Part shown: positions 53,461 through 64,000 of the stretch, one piece after another
Layout: every line of letters begins with the position of its first letter
Position numbering within the stretch: position 1 is the stretch's first letter
Origin: Patiria miniata
Lineage: Eukaryota > Echinodermata > Asteroidea > Valvatida > Asterinidae
DNA: 64,000 bases
Direction: 5' to 3'
Assembly: GCF_015706575.1 (NCBI RefSeq)
Contig: NW_024037056.1
Span: forward strand, 14,769,176 to 14,833,175
The notes under the pieces: generated by a model
Databases searched by the model: none
The model's input: only the letters and a program-made list of their open reading frames with translations
Told to the model about the DNA's origin: nothing
Position numbers and translations under genes: made by a program

Positions 53461-53766
53461 TTTTATTGTGGCAATTCTTGTACAATAAAACAACTGATTT
53501 TTAACAAAATTAAATAATTTATCATCGTTTTTGTAAATTTATTTGGAAGTGTTTGAGTTGCAAAAATGTGCATTCATGACTCAATGAATATTTAAGACAC
53601 TCTTATGCTGCAAAGTTTTGAAATGAAAATCATTGCATATCAATTGTTTCCCTCAAGTACAAGTCAATCAATACTACAGAGAAGACAATGGAGGAGAATG
53701 AAACATTCATGATGCAAGAGATGACAGAGGTTTAAATTTTTTAGAAGGCGAACCTTCTGTTGCGGA

Positions 53767-56466
53767 TTATGAGGACGTCACTTCAAAATCGCAGACGATG
53801 CCCCAGTGATCACTTGGAAACTTATGGCACGGCAGCCGTTCAGTGCCTAGCAGATTAAATGTCTTTGGTTCAAGTCTCGGTGCCGTCTTTGGGTGTCTCA
53901 AAAACAGCCGGTCGAAACGAAGGCGTGGTCGGTTCGGGTGTGGCCAGTCGAGGTTGTCGTTTTGGGTCAGATCCCAAGTGTATTTTGCTCCAGATGGGGA
54001 GCCACACATCTCCCAGACGTCATGGATGTAAGACGGTACGCCAAACCTTGCCACCTGTAAGATTCATTCAAACTCTTCAGTTGATGCATCAGTATGTTTG
54101 ATATACTACTACTTTTGATTCGTATTTGAAAAACTTCCCACTGTTCATAGCCACATGAAATCTCAATGGGCTCCATGCATGATTACCCCCTCGTTGGTAA
54201 GAAAGGGAGAGTTGGGGGAGACCACTGGGAGAGACATTGCCGATGACGCCCGACACTCGGTGGAGACACAATTGCTTTGTGCACATTCAGAATAAAATGA
54301 ATGAGCCATACTTCGCGCAATACACTCCCGACTCAGAACGCACACGCAATGTGTCCTATCCAAGGAGCTCACAAAATTGGTCAAAAAGCGCCCTCTGTTG
54401 TTCATGCACGGAGCCCATAGCAGAATTTCAGTAGATAGTGCCGTGTGTGAGGTGTTGTTATGGGTGAAGGACACGATGTACACACACTGGAAATATCTAT
54501 GGATGGAGATGCCGTATCACAAAGGTAGTTCCGGCATTTTCTCTAATTGTAACCCCTCACTCCTTCCTCACCCTCATCCCCACCCCCCCCCCCCACCCCA
54601 CCCCCAAAATGGAATTTAATGTACCTCCTTGTCTCGTAGATTTGTGTCGCCTCCAAAGAAGACAGTATGTTCTGCAGGAGCTGTCTTCATCAGATATACA
54701 GCTCGTGAGAATTGTTTCTGTCGTTCCTCGATTGCCTTTGGTTGTCCTGTGCTCTCAAGATGAGATGACATGAGACGGAGATCAAGGCCTGCACACTTAC
54801 ACTGTCAAAAATCAAGCAAAATTATGTATTTTACAGCTTTCAATGGGCAAAACCCTCTCTCAAGATTTGATAAGTCCTTTATCCCCTTCCCTCCCAAATT
54901 GCATCCAAAGATACTTCTTGTTTTGAGAGATTTAAATGAAATTTTAAGATAGAAAAAAAGTGCTACAGGTATTTAATTAAAGCTCTTGAACACTTTGACA
55001 TGAAGTGAAATCTTGGAACCTTTGACCAAACTCATCGTACTCATTCAAATAAGGATAAAGGTATTCTTTTCAGCTTAGAATTAAGAGTTTAAAACTCTAA
55101 CATACATCTACAATTTGTAAAGCTCGCAGCATTGCTGAATCAGGAAAACTCTCAATCTTGGAAGACAAGCATGTGACTGTGCTCTTCTTTAGAAGGATGA
55201 GAGTGAAGTAGGCGTGGTCGGAGGCAGGGAAGGGTTTGTAGTTGCTGAGTTGAGAGCAGATGAGCTTACAAGTCTCAGGGATGACTTCTTGAAGGAAGAT
55301 GACATCTGGATTGAAGCTTTAATAAGAAAAGAAATAAATCATTAAAATGCAAAAATGGACAAAGGTCAGGCTTACTTCTGAGAATGCTTGCTTACCAATA
55401 AACACATTGTCCCAATTCTGTGGAATTTATGTGACCAGACATCTCAATTTATTAATTTCAATCTTTCAAGACGCCATATTGCGAGATTGATTACACTTAC
55501 CTATTAAGGATTCGGCATATAGCTTGTGCTCGACCATTGAGACAGCTTTGATCTAAACCATCAATATTCCACGTAATGAGACGGAATCTTTTGGAGGAGG
55601 ATGTCAGGTCGTTGACCTCTGATGATGAAGCTTGAGATGGGAGATCTGTGGTGACTGCTGCTTCTCTGTTGTAAAGGAGTTGAGCGATTATAAATACCAT
55701 CGTTGTGGTTAAGTCCATCACAAGTCATCAAAAGTCCATCACAAGTACTCACAATCCATCACAAGTCTGTCACAAGTCCATCACAAGTCTGTCACAAATC
55801 TATCACAAGTCCATCACAAGTCATCACCAGTACATCACAAGCTATTACAAGTGAATTAGTACAATACTAACTGTTTTGCAGGAGCATTGCCTTGAGATCC
55901 ACCCCCTTCGTCTTTAGCAGACTCCACCCCCTCTACAGTCTGACTGGTGTCATCATCTGGTCTGCTTGGTCGATTACTGTCAAAGAACATGTTGACAGCA
56001 TCCTGATAAAAAAAGGAAAATTATTTGTTCACTGGGCATTGTGCAAGTGAAACAAACTGGAACAAGCCGGGGCAGTTAAAAATGAAATAAAATTGCATTT
56101 TAAAATTAAATGTTCTCGTTTCACTTCAGTTTCTTAAAAGAACGATTCATACTATATTCATCCAGATGTGTTAATCATTCTCCAATCACAAACATTCAAG
56201 TTGATTTTTGGAGATCCATTTTGAAAAAAAACAAACCCATTCCTACAACTAGTATTAACTGATTTCAAATTCATGTGACCAATCAATGAATAAATCATCA
56301 AAACAATCATTGAATCAACATCAACATGATCAATCAAGTTGACCTCAAGTTTCCAAGATTTTTGTTCCAGATAATACAAAGCCAGTTCAGGATCAGTCCC
56401 GGTAATATCTGCAAAGTCCTTGCAAAGCTGCTGATTTAAGGCTGACTTCCCATCATCTGACGCCAT
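53767..56466 (-). CDS. TDP2: Tyrosyl-DNA phosphodiesterase 2
   Basis: Removes 5'-phosphotyrosyl adducts left by trapped topoisomerase II, acting in the nucleus with Mg2+. Six exons, minus: 56466-56344, 56002-55872, 55665-55501, 55316-55106, 54801-54625, 54054-53767; 364 residues against 362 in human. Residues 1-55 form a UBA-like domain (LCKDFADITGTDPELALYYLEQ..W.LE..V). A disordered acidic linker follows. The exonuclease-endonuclease-phosphatase domain shows all catalytic motifs: TWNIDGLD (Asn118), LQEV (Glu150), SSHLEST, GDTNLRD (Asp262, Asn264) and SDHWG (His352). Start chosen as the only ATG ahead of the UBA-like domain, with MASDDG following. Poly(A) candidate AATAAA, minus, at 53467-53462. 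Head-to-head with the alpha/beta-hydrolase gene. Confidence 0.95.
55707..55860. repeat. CATCACAAGTC minisatellite
   Basis: About twelve units of CATCACAAGTC/TGTCACAAGTC in TDP2 intron 2. Reverse complement of the GACTTGTGATG-type units at 7237-7515 and 44085-44475. Confidence 0.85.
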
Positions 56467-56919
56467 TTTCTCGAATTTTATTTGTCCCAAAGCGAGTCAA
56501 AGTGTAGTGTTTTGAACAAGCGCGGCTGAGCTGAACTTCGTTTTTCTCATGCAAGTTACAGGTCATGTGACAGATCAGGTGACAAATTATAGTCGTCTTG
56601 ATCAATGACATTTAGTAGAGTAAATACATTTCTGTTGAAATGAGAATAAATTTGAGCGAATAAAAATTGAAAATTAAACCTTGGAGATTTGTATATATTT
56701 TGTATTCATTTGAAATCATTTTATTTGTCAATATTGAATACACACTTTAGAAATCAAAATAAAATGTTGATCAATTTGAAAACAAAATGGCTGCGCCCAT
56801 TCAAGGAAGTGTGACTTGTGAGTTGCGTTAGTTAGGTGAGCAAAATTTATTATTTTGTGGTTAACAACACTCTTTAGAAATCTTGCACTTATCAATTTGT
56901 CAAGTAAGATATTTACAAC
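56467..56919. promoter_or_regulatory. Bidirectional promoter, TDP2 (-) and alpha/beta-hydrolase (+)
   Basis: 453 bp between divergent start codons. Contains paired TCATGTGACAGATCAGGTGACA (CANNTG-type sites) near 56563-56584 and an AAAATGGCTGCGCCC stretch at 56785-56799, resembling a YY1 site (AAGATGGCGGC). No TATA box assigned. Confidence 0.5.
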
Positions 56920-59900
56920 ATGAAAGGAGGCAAAGGAGACGCAGGCGGATCAAGGAAACGACGAAATGAAGGACGAAACAGTTCGCCGGGAACATCTCCA
57001 GAAACCACACCTGCGAAGGCGGGGACCACAGCGACGGAGGGTGCCGACCGGAGCGAGGCGTCGTCGGTCGAAGCTGTTGCTGGAGATCGCATAACTTCAA
57101 CCAGTTCTCGGAGTAGTAGGAAGAGGGGAACAAAACCCCAAAAGGTATCAGTTGAACTTGTACAAATTAAGTAGGCAATCCTTAACTTTTAGGTTTTTTC
57201 GGAAAAAATTCCGTACTCGGACGTCACTTTTTTCAATTAATTTTTCTAGCGCCAAAAGTTACATCTTTTATGGTTATTCCTCCACTTTCCCTCCTCTACT
57301 CTCACCCTCTCCTTTCCTTAATTTCTATTTATTAATCAGTCAGTTACTTCATCGGGATTCGAACCTCTGACGCTTGCTTGATACACGAGACTCTTAACCG
57401 CTAGGCCGCGCACGATCGCTGTTGCAATAATCAATCTTTGGACGTATTTGAAGTATCCATTGAAATAAACTAAATATTCATGAGAAAATAAATATTCATA
57501 ATGACGTATTGCACTATCATTGGCAGGCTCATGCGACGTCATGGTTGTTGATGTCACGTGTATAACGTACCGCTGTCTTTCAGCCACTACAATCAGTTTT
57601 GACCGGCTGCTTCAAGTTAGTTCTGCACGACGTATGCATCCAAAATGTGCTCTAAAAACACATTTTGAGTAAATTTTTTTTCACCTTAACACAGCTTCCT
57701 GGATTTCTCTTGGTTCAAAGGACAAGGTGAGGTGACAATTAATATGTTTGGCAGCAGATAAATTGACGTCCGAGTATGGAACTTTTCCCGGTTTTTTCTA
57801 TATTCCAGCACGATTTGAAAGGTCTCATCTTCTTTTGTTGTTATTTGCTTTTTTAATATAACAAATTTGTTTTGTTTTGTTTTGTGATAAAATTGAAAAA
57901 AAAAGTGTTGACTTATGACTGTATTCTACTTTTTCTACTAGGAAAAATGTTGCATCCTGACACAACTTTTTTCATTTTTAGGGCCAATTAATTACCTCAA
58001 TGAACTTATGAACTTAGAAAATACTTTGAAAATGGACTCGACTCTACATGGACTGTGTGTACAACCAAAGAAGTGGTGTCAGGATACTACATTCTTTTCA
58101 TATTTTCTTTAATACAATTCTTCAAAACCCAGATACATGATTGATGGGGGCCTATTACTATGGATCTTAACCAAGATCAATTTAGTCTGTATATTAAATT
58201 TTAAATATCAGTTCATTTCTTTCTTTCTAGCAAGATCTAATTATAAATTAATGCCATTTTTAATCAAACAGGGTCTTCTATCAAAATGCTTTCATGTTGG
58301 GAAGTATGTAGTTCTTGTTCTGATTTTGCCTGCCATTCTGAACCACGCGTCACTATACCGAGAAGCTGCAGAACTGAAACCAGAAGGTGAGACCTCATAC
58401 ATCCAGCAATTTGTAAATAATTATTAATTAAATTCTATATTAAAATGAATATCCTTTTTATCTTGATATTTGATTTGAGACTGTTGTGTTTATTTTTTGA
58501 TCTTTCGATTTTTTGGGTAGGTGAGCTGTATGATGTTGGATGGAATCACAAGCTGTTGCTCAACTGTGCTGGGACAGGGGCACCAACAGGTACTGACATA
58601 GACTGTTTTCATTGGTACCGCCATCTTTGTGGTCATGTGGCAATCTTAGGGCATTACAATAGAAATGTCCCATTAGTTTTGGGTTACGGTGGCATAATTA
58701 GATTTATTTCTTTTGCTATACCACCAAACACTTCCATCTGGCCACAAAGATGTGGTATCCATAAAATTGACTGTAATTTGGTTTGCCAGGCAGCCCTGTG
58801 CTCGGTGCTTATGCTACCCATTATGAAGGGTAGAATCTACTCAACCATGTAGTTTTGGGTACTCAGCAAGTACAATGTATCTCTGTGTTTATTTTCAGTT
58901 GTTCTTGATGCGCCTACCGGTATGACTTCAGATGTCTGGTGCTTGATTCAACCCAGGATTGCTAAATTTACACGGGTGAGTTTCTTGGATTTAGACTTTG
59001 TTGAGCCCTGTTGGTCAACTCAAGATCACCTAGACTTTGAGTACAACACTTGGCTTGGAGGACTTTCACTTGGAATGTGATGTTTTATTGCCCAGAGTAA
59101 ATCTAGTTTGTTACCGGCAAGGTCATTTTATTCTAATAGCTCAGTTAAACCAAATAGTTTTTTCTTCTTTTCTCTGTTATCCACAAGGTGTGTTCCTACG
59201 ACCGTGCAGGGCTGGGCTTCAGTGAAAGAACACCAATGGTACGAACAGCATCTTCAATATTGATGCATTTAAATATTGGAACAAAATTGCCCGATCATAA
59301 TATGGAAATGCAGTTATTTCCTACCCTTCTGAATATTTGCATAATTTTGTTTTCAATACAGAATTTTTCATCAGAGTCTTACACAGTTGTTAATAAAGAA
59401 AGAGGACAGCCTAGCACTGTAGAAAGGTAAGAATTACTTTGGAATGGATAGTCTTAGGGTCACTTGTTCTAAAAAATGAAACCAAATGTCGAATTCTAGA
59501 TATAATCCTAATTCCATCATAATCCATCAAAATAATGGATAGATAAGGAATTGAAATACCAGAGTGGATACAAAGATATCCAACTCATGAATGGTGGTAC
59601 TCGGCCTTACCCATCCAAGGGCTCAACCCTAACCCTAACCCACAATCTATTACCGGCCCTCTGATGTAAAGTATCTGTGTTCCTTTTGCTTATATGGAAA
59701 CATTATTTGTCACTTTATTTCAGGATGTCCACAGATCTGTTTCATCTGTTGAGACTAAGCAGTGACCAGCCGCTACCATTTATCATGGTTGGGTCTGAAC
59801 TTGGTTCCATAAATGCTAGGTTCTTCACCCAGATGTATGAAAGGTCAGTCAACATTATTTTTACAAAACAAAATTGCAAAGCAAATGTGAAGTGTTTCTT

Positions 59901-61675
59901 TTATATTCAAGTGTGGCATCCACAAGTTTTGACCTACTTTGAACCAATTTTATCTTTATTTTTTTTATCTCCAGCACTGTGTCGGACCTTGTTCTTGTTG
60001 ATCCCTTAGTGGAAGGAATATTTGAGCTTGACGATGGAATATGGAGCAGCTTCTGGTGAGTTGTGTAGCTATTTTATACTTTCAAATTTCCATAGAATTT
60101 TGTTTTGTAGTTTGTTATGTTTGCTGGATCTGAAGGGCCAGCCTACTGTCTGCTGACTGACTTACTGACTGACTCCCCGACTCCCCGGCTCCCTCCCCAA
60201 CTCCTCGACTGATTGAGTCACTGACTGACTCGACAAGTATGAGTTATGTCCTATACTGTCAAGCTGAGACTGTCCAACTTTTACTGACCAACGGAAGTTG
60301 TCCAGATTAGATGGCCAGCTGTCAAATTTCTGGGTCCAACTCAACTTGTTTCTTTCTTATCGTGTTTTTTTTTGTAATTTAATTGTTTGAATTTTTCCCT
60401 TGTAGGTTTGATCACCTGTTGCCTTCATTCCAATCCCTTCAACTCTCTGCTGCCATTGGTCTATCCAGGATTGTCTTGTTGCTAGGTCTGATGGAGCAGC
60501 CAATCACAGGCCAGGTTATTCCAGAGAAGGTCGTCTTGAGACAAGTAAGAGCCATTGCTATTGTTTTGGTTTTTTTAACTCCAACTGATTATACTTATTA
60601 GAATTTACTTACTTGATGCACAACACTGAGAGATCATAATCAGAGTGAGACAGGCACCTTTTAAAATTCCACAACGTAAGTATCTTTCTGATTAATTTAT
60701 ACTGAAAAATATTTAATTTTTGTCATAACAGAAATATTTGCTGTGTCAGCCACGCCACCTGAGCTCCATTGTCGATGAGCATTATTTCATCAACGAAAGT
60801 CTGTCACAGCTGAGGTATGGAACACATCGCATCTTACTCTTTATTGTATTCCTAGTTTGATAAAAGGCCAACTGATTAAGGGGAGGGACCCAAGGCAGCA
60901 GGAGGGGTGCGCAGGGGCATTAGCCTCCCCCATTATTTGAATCATTTCCTCTTTGTCTGCCTACAGTTGGATACTCTGATACAGAGATGTACACACAGTG
61001 TGCCTCCATTTTCAGAAACATTCTGGCACCATTGGGAGTGGTTGGATTATTTTATTGAGCTACATAAAATTATTATGTAACACTAGTCTATACTTTTTTT
61101 CCATTCTTTACCAGAACGGCCTTCCAAGTGAAGCCTTTTCCTGAATCTGTGTCTGTGACGGTCATTACTGGCAACTACTACGATGAACAATTACCTAGCT
61201 CACTCAACAAGGTAAGAGTAGTCAATCAACACTTCACACAGGCCAAAAATTATGCCAAACATTGATGGGCAGCTGATTTCCTCAATTTTTGTACTTCTCA
61301 TGTTTGTCATTCAAAATTGAAAAAACACTGTCTTTGAAAGTCTTTGAAAGCTTGGTATTTCCTCTTTAGGAATTTAGAATATTTAGAATCCTTGATATTG
61401 CTTGAATTGTTATTAATTTTTTTTAACTGTTTTTGTTTTAGGTATGGGCTAAATCTCAGCAACGCTTGATGTCTGAAGCTCATCCCAATGCTAAACACAT
61501 TCTGATTAATGGTGCTGATCATCATATGTTGTATCGGAACCCTAATGCCATCGTTGAACCGGTACGGAAACTGGTTAAGCAATGGCGGGCCAGGAATAAC
61601 GAGGCATATCAGAAGAGCTTACAGACAAGCGAGGATTCACAACAGAATAGAAACCAGGAGAGTAAAACATCATGA
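56920..61675 (+). CDS. Membrane-anchored alpha/beta-hydrolase-fold protein with non-canonical nucleophile
   Basis: Twelve exons, 451 residues: 56920-57144, 58272-58386, 58521-58589, 58899-58975, 59188-59238, 59362-59426, 59724-59843, 59975-60055, 60406-60544, 60732-60814, 61115-61211, 61442-61675. Residues 1-75 are a basic, Ser/Gly-rich tail; about 86-100 (YVVLVLILPAIL) form one membrane helix. Then the alpha/beta-hydrolase core: LLLNCAGTGAPTVVLDAP (oxyanion region), VCSYDRAGLGFSE, FIMVGSELGSINARFF, LVLVDPL, VTVITG and GADHHML. In active members the nucleophile elbow is G-x-S-x-G; here it is G-S-E-L-G with Glu226 at the Ser position. Asp250 and His401/402 remain plausible. It may be a pseudo-enzyme or use another residue. 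Poly(A) candidate AATAAA at 62333-62338. I do not recognise a named orthologue. Confidence 0.8.
57200..57790. mobile_element. ~590-bp inverted-repeat element with nested tRNA-like sequence
   Basis: Left end CGGAAAAAATTCCGTACTCG then GACGTCA; right end TGACGTCCGAGTATGGAACT then TTTCCCG. GTTTTTT flanks both sides, so a 7-8 bp target duplication is likely (hAT-like by inference). Inside, 57350-57412 (minus) reads as a tRNA-like SINE head: GGCCTAGCGGTTAAGAG and AGAGGTTCGAATCCCG. Lies in intron 1 of the hydrolase gene. Confidence 0.65.
60140..60235. repeat. GACTGACTCCCC repeat
   Basis: Short GACT/CCCCGACT array, preceded by GGATCTGAAGGGCCAGCCT as at 11127-11145. In an intron of the hydrolase gene. 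Confidence 0.7.
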
Positions 61676-62536
61676 TGACCTATTTTAAATTAGGACATTT
61701 CTTTATTCCATTCACAAAATCTTGTGAATAATTAGTTTTTTACAATTCAAACAAACTGAGATTTGTCTACTTTCTTGATAAGTTCTTTGTAAAGTCCAAG
61801 TTCTTCACCTTTCGACCCAAGATAACACCAGTTGTTGCTACCTTTTGAGAACTGGTTTTTTTTTTATCTCTGTATAATGTTATAACTACTGGTAAGACTT
61901 CATATACGGAAAATTTGTGTTTTTTCATTCAATTTTTTTGTCATTCAAGTTGTGAAATAATTTTAACAGACATTCGTGTTATTTATAGTTTACATGAACC
62001 AAAATTATGAAATGCAGTGAACAAAATTAAGTACATGTACAATGGATTAAGTAGAGTTACCTAGGGAAAAAGTTGTATTGCTGATTCAGAGCGGTTTATT
62101 TATTTTCTGCCGAACAGTTCATCATTCTGGGCTTTGGGGGCATTCTATTACCCTTTTTTTTTTACCCCCCCCCCCATCAAAAAGAGAATGTTTTGCCTTA
62201 AAGTGGAGACTTAAGTTGCTAAATTTTGATTCAAGACTTTGTAATGAATCCAAAAAAAATAGCAGATAATAATCATACACAGTGACTGTATTATTTTAAT
62301 TATTTGATTTTAGCCAATGATTTTATCTTTGAAATAAAAGCAAGTTGGATTTTCTTTCTAAGAAATGTGCTCGTGCTTTTGTTTTATCTTTAAGACGCTA
62401 AATAATTGTAATAAGTGACCATTTGATTGTTATTCAAATAAGAGAAGCAGGGGGTTTTGGGGGTGCTCCCTATCAAAAGTTTTATAAGATAACTTAAAAA
62501 GCCATAATATTGTTGAATTTTATTTAAATGTGTGTT

Positions 62537-62575
62537 CTTTTACTCCAGTTTTTTTTTTGAAAACTGGAGTAAAAG
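62537..62575. other. Perfect 16-bp hairpin
   Basis: CTTTTACTCCAGTTTT and its exact complement AAAACTGGAGTAAAAG, separated by a short T-run loop with a G. Too short for a pre-miRNA; possible remnant of an inverted-repeat element. Confidence 0.7.
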
Positions 62576-63440
62576 TCTTTAATCAACTGAAATGACGAAT
62601 AGCGATAAAATCGTACTCACTTCAGCCCTTTTTCACCACGAGGAAATAATGTTTTCGCTCTCGGAGATTGAGCTATGATAGGCAAGGAAGGGGTAACAAT
62701 GTTCAAACCTGAACTTCTCTTTTTTTTTTAAAGTCACAATATTCATGCAAGACGTACTGTAATTTTTTTTTCCGAGTGGTTATGAAGCTTGAGCAAAAGG
62801 AAGCAACAAACTTAATCACTATAAAATGTATGAAGTTACTTTGTTTTAATGAGTAAATTTTAGGCGCAAAGACTTTAAACTCAGGCCGGATAAAATAGGA
62901 AGAGCGCCCCCATTCAAACGACGGCGCACGCACGTGGCACTGTACGTCATTTATTCTTCGCGGGCGCATGTACGACGTATGACATCCACAACCGTCACAA
63001 AAATACAAAGTAAGTTGCCATTTTCATGCCTAAAACTTTCGTTGTTTAACTTAAGTAATTGAGTATAAACCAATGGACGCACTGGGGAACTTGTGGGGAG
63101 AATTTGAATGAAAATTTGGATTAAAATTGTGAGGAAAATTGTTGCAAAAATTTGCAGCACTGCACGGAGCGTGACGCCATTTTGTCCAGTGACTGGCGCC
63201 ACCTCGCTCCATGATGTGCACCTAAGTAACTTAGTTGTGGCAGTGGCACGTGACACACAAGTTCAAGTTGACAATGACATTGTCGATAAAATTTCAGCCA
63301 AGAAACATTAATTAATTTTATAACAATACTTATATCTCCACATACAAACCTTTAACATGGCCAACAAAAATTAATGGCGATACTTAGGTAAGTGGGTTTT
63401 ATGTGGGTGCCTAAGTTTAATGCAAATGGTAGATAAACTG

Positions 63441-63480
63441 GGCGTGTTTTACCACCCCTGGGCGTGTTTTACCACCCCTG
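63441..63480. repeat. 20-bp exact tandem duplication
   Basis: GGCGTGTTTTACCACCCCTG occurs twice in immediate succession. Confidence 0.97.
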
Positions 63481-63896
63481 ACGTCTAGCATGTCTAGGCA
63501 ATTGTGTAGTGTAAGGCCCCTCTTTGGTTGTGATCAAATTAAAGCTATTTTTTATCATTCCAAATTCCAAAATGACTTCTCTCAATTGTAATGACATCTT
63601 TTGTAATTTTGAACAGTTTCTTGGGGTGAAATTGCGATTTACGGTTGGTGTCGTGCGATTCATGAGCGCAGTATTGCGCTTGCATGGTACATAGTGGTGC
63701 TCGCCGTCTTTATTTTGTGTTGAGTTTTGTTGTCATTATTATTATTATGAATGGTCATTGTCCCCCGTTGTTTTTTTTTGGCTGCAGCTGGACGCGGATG
63801 TCTACCTAGTTTGCCAGCCACAGATAGCTGAGTCTGAGGCCACCTCGACGACCAGCGATCTTTGAATCCATTTGAGCTGATGAAGAAGTTTTCCAG

Positions 63897-63917
63897 ATGG
63901 ATGCTTTTCCAAAACAA
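63897..63917 (+). CDS. Possible first coding exon of a gene running off the right edge
   Basis: ATG followed by six codons (DAFPKQ) and a strong donor GTAAGTAC. The preceding 130 bp are GC-rich and follow a CTGCAG|C acceptor-like site after a T-run at 63770-63786. Nothing after it is in the window, so identity is unknown and the call rests only on the ATG and donor. Confidence 0.22.
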
Positions 63918-64000
63918 GTAAGTACGGAACACCATCTGTGAGGATATAGATTTTGTTTTGGATAATTAGTTTGAACTAAACACAGTTTAGTACATATTAT

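Larger units (their letters stand above)
61676..63780. other. Hydrolase 3' UTR and intergenic DNA
   Basis: No coding sequence recognised. AATAAA at 62333-62338 probably ends the hydrolase transcript. A GC-rich, CpG-containing patch at about 62905-63000 could be a promoter, direction unknown. Confidence 0.5.

Noticed and set aside
59630..59645. Interstitial telomere repeat (CCCTAA)
   Set aside because: Only about two and a half units (AACCCTAACCCTAACCC); chance or SINE sequence is sufficient.
63660..63935. Minus-strand 91-residue open frame near the right edge
   Set aside because: Contains runs of N and K from an ATT repeat, no recognisable domain, and the opposite strand has a better start-plus-donor signal.

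Overview
The window is nuclear DNA from an animal. Its genes have many short, phase-matched exons with GT-AG introns, about 60% A+T introns, tRNA-derived SINEs and several families of short inverted-repeat transposons. A large hyalin-repeat (HYR) receptor with one HYR domain per phase-1 exon and a very compact gene order suggest an invertebrate deuterostome, most likely an echinoderm. That assignment is an inference from gene content, not a database match. All exon models below were built by hand: each junction has a GT/AG site and each summed CDS keeps one open frame to a stop codon.

Layout, left to right. (1) 106-22665, plus: the 3' part of a giant receptor gene, with 35 exons and about 2,210 codons in the window. 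It encodes 20 HYR domains, an SEA-like domain, EGF, calcium-binding-type EGF, a second SEA domain with a GSIMI cleavage-like site, EGF, a transmembrane helix and a tyrosine-rich cytoplasmic tail. The start lies off the left edge. (2) 25873-29325 and 31394-35095, minus: two tandem adenosine deaminase genes with nine exons each, both intact. The left copy has lost the substrate-site Asp of the HxHLDG motif. (3) 35430-46904, plus: a C8orf34-like protein with an RIIa/DPY30-type dimerisation domain, head-to-head with the right ADA gene. A decayed copy of its first exon lies upstream of the left ADA gene, so the duplication carried the shared promoter. (4) 48482-50380, plus: a four-exon CENP-A centromeric histone gene. 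(5) 53767-56466, minus: TDP2. (6) 56920-61675, plus: a single-pass alpha/beta-hydrolase-fold protein whose nucleophile Ser is replaced by Glu, head-to-head with TDP2. (7) 63897-63917: a possible first coding exon of another gene running off the right edge.

The genes do not form a pathway. ADA (purine salvage), CENP-A (centromere chromatin) and TDP2 (topoisomerase II adduct repair) are housekeeping functions beside a surface receptor. What links them is architecture: two bidirectional promoters (35096-35429 and 56467-56919) and a segmental duplication of about 5 kb.

Introns and intergenic DNA hold at least five transposon-like families. They include a 776-bp fold-back element with 9-bp target duplications, two copies of a poly-A-rich MITE, a MITE nested in a SINE, and a TTAA-flanked element with a perfect 34-bp palindrome inside. 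There are also minisatellites and a 95-nt pre-miRNA-like hairpin downstream of CENP-A. A short AGCGCCCTCT motif, similar to the CTCF core, recurs about fifteen times.
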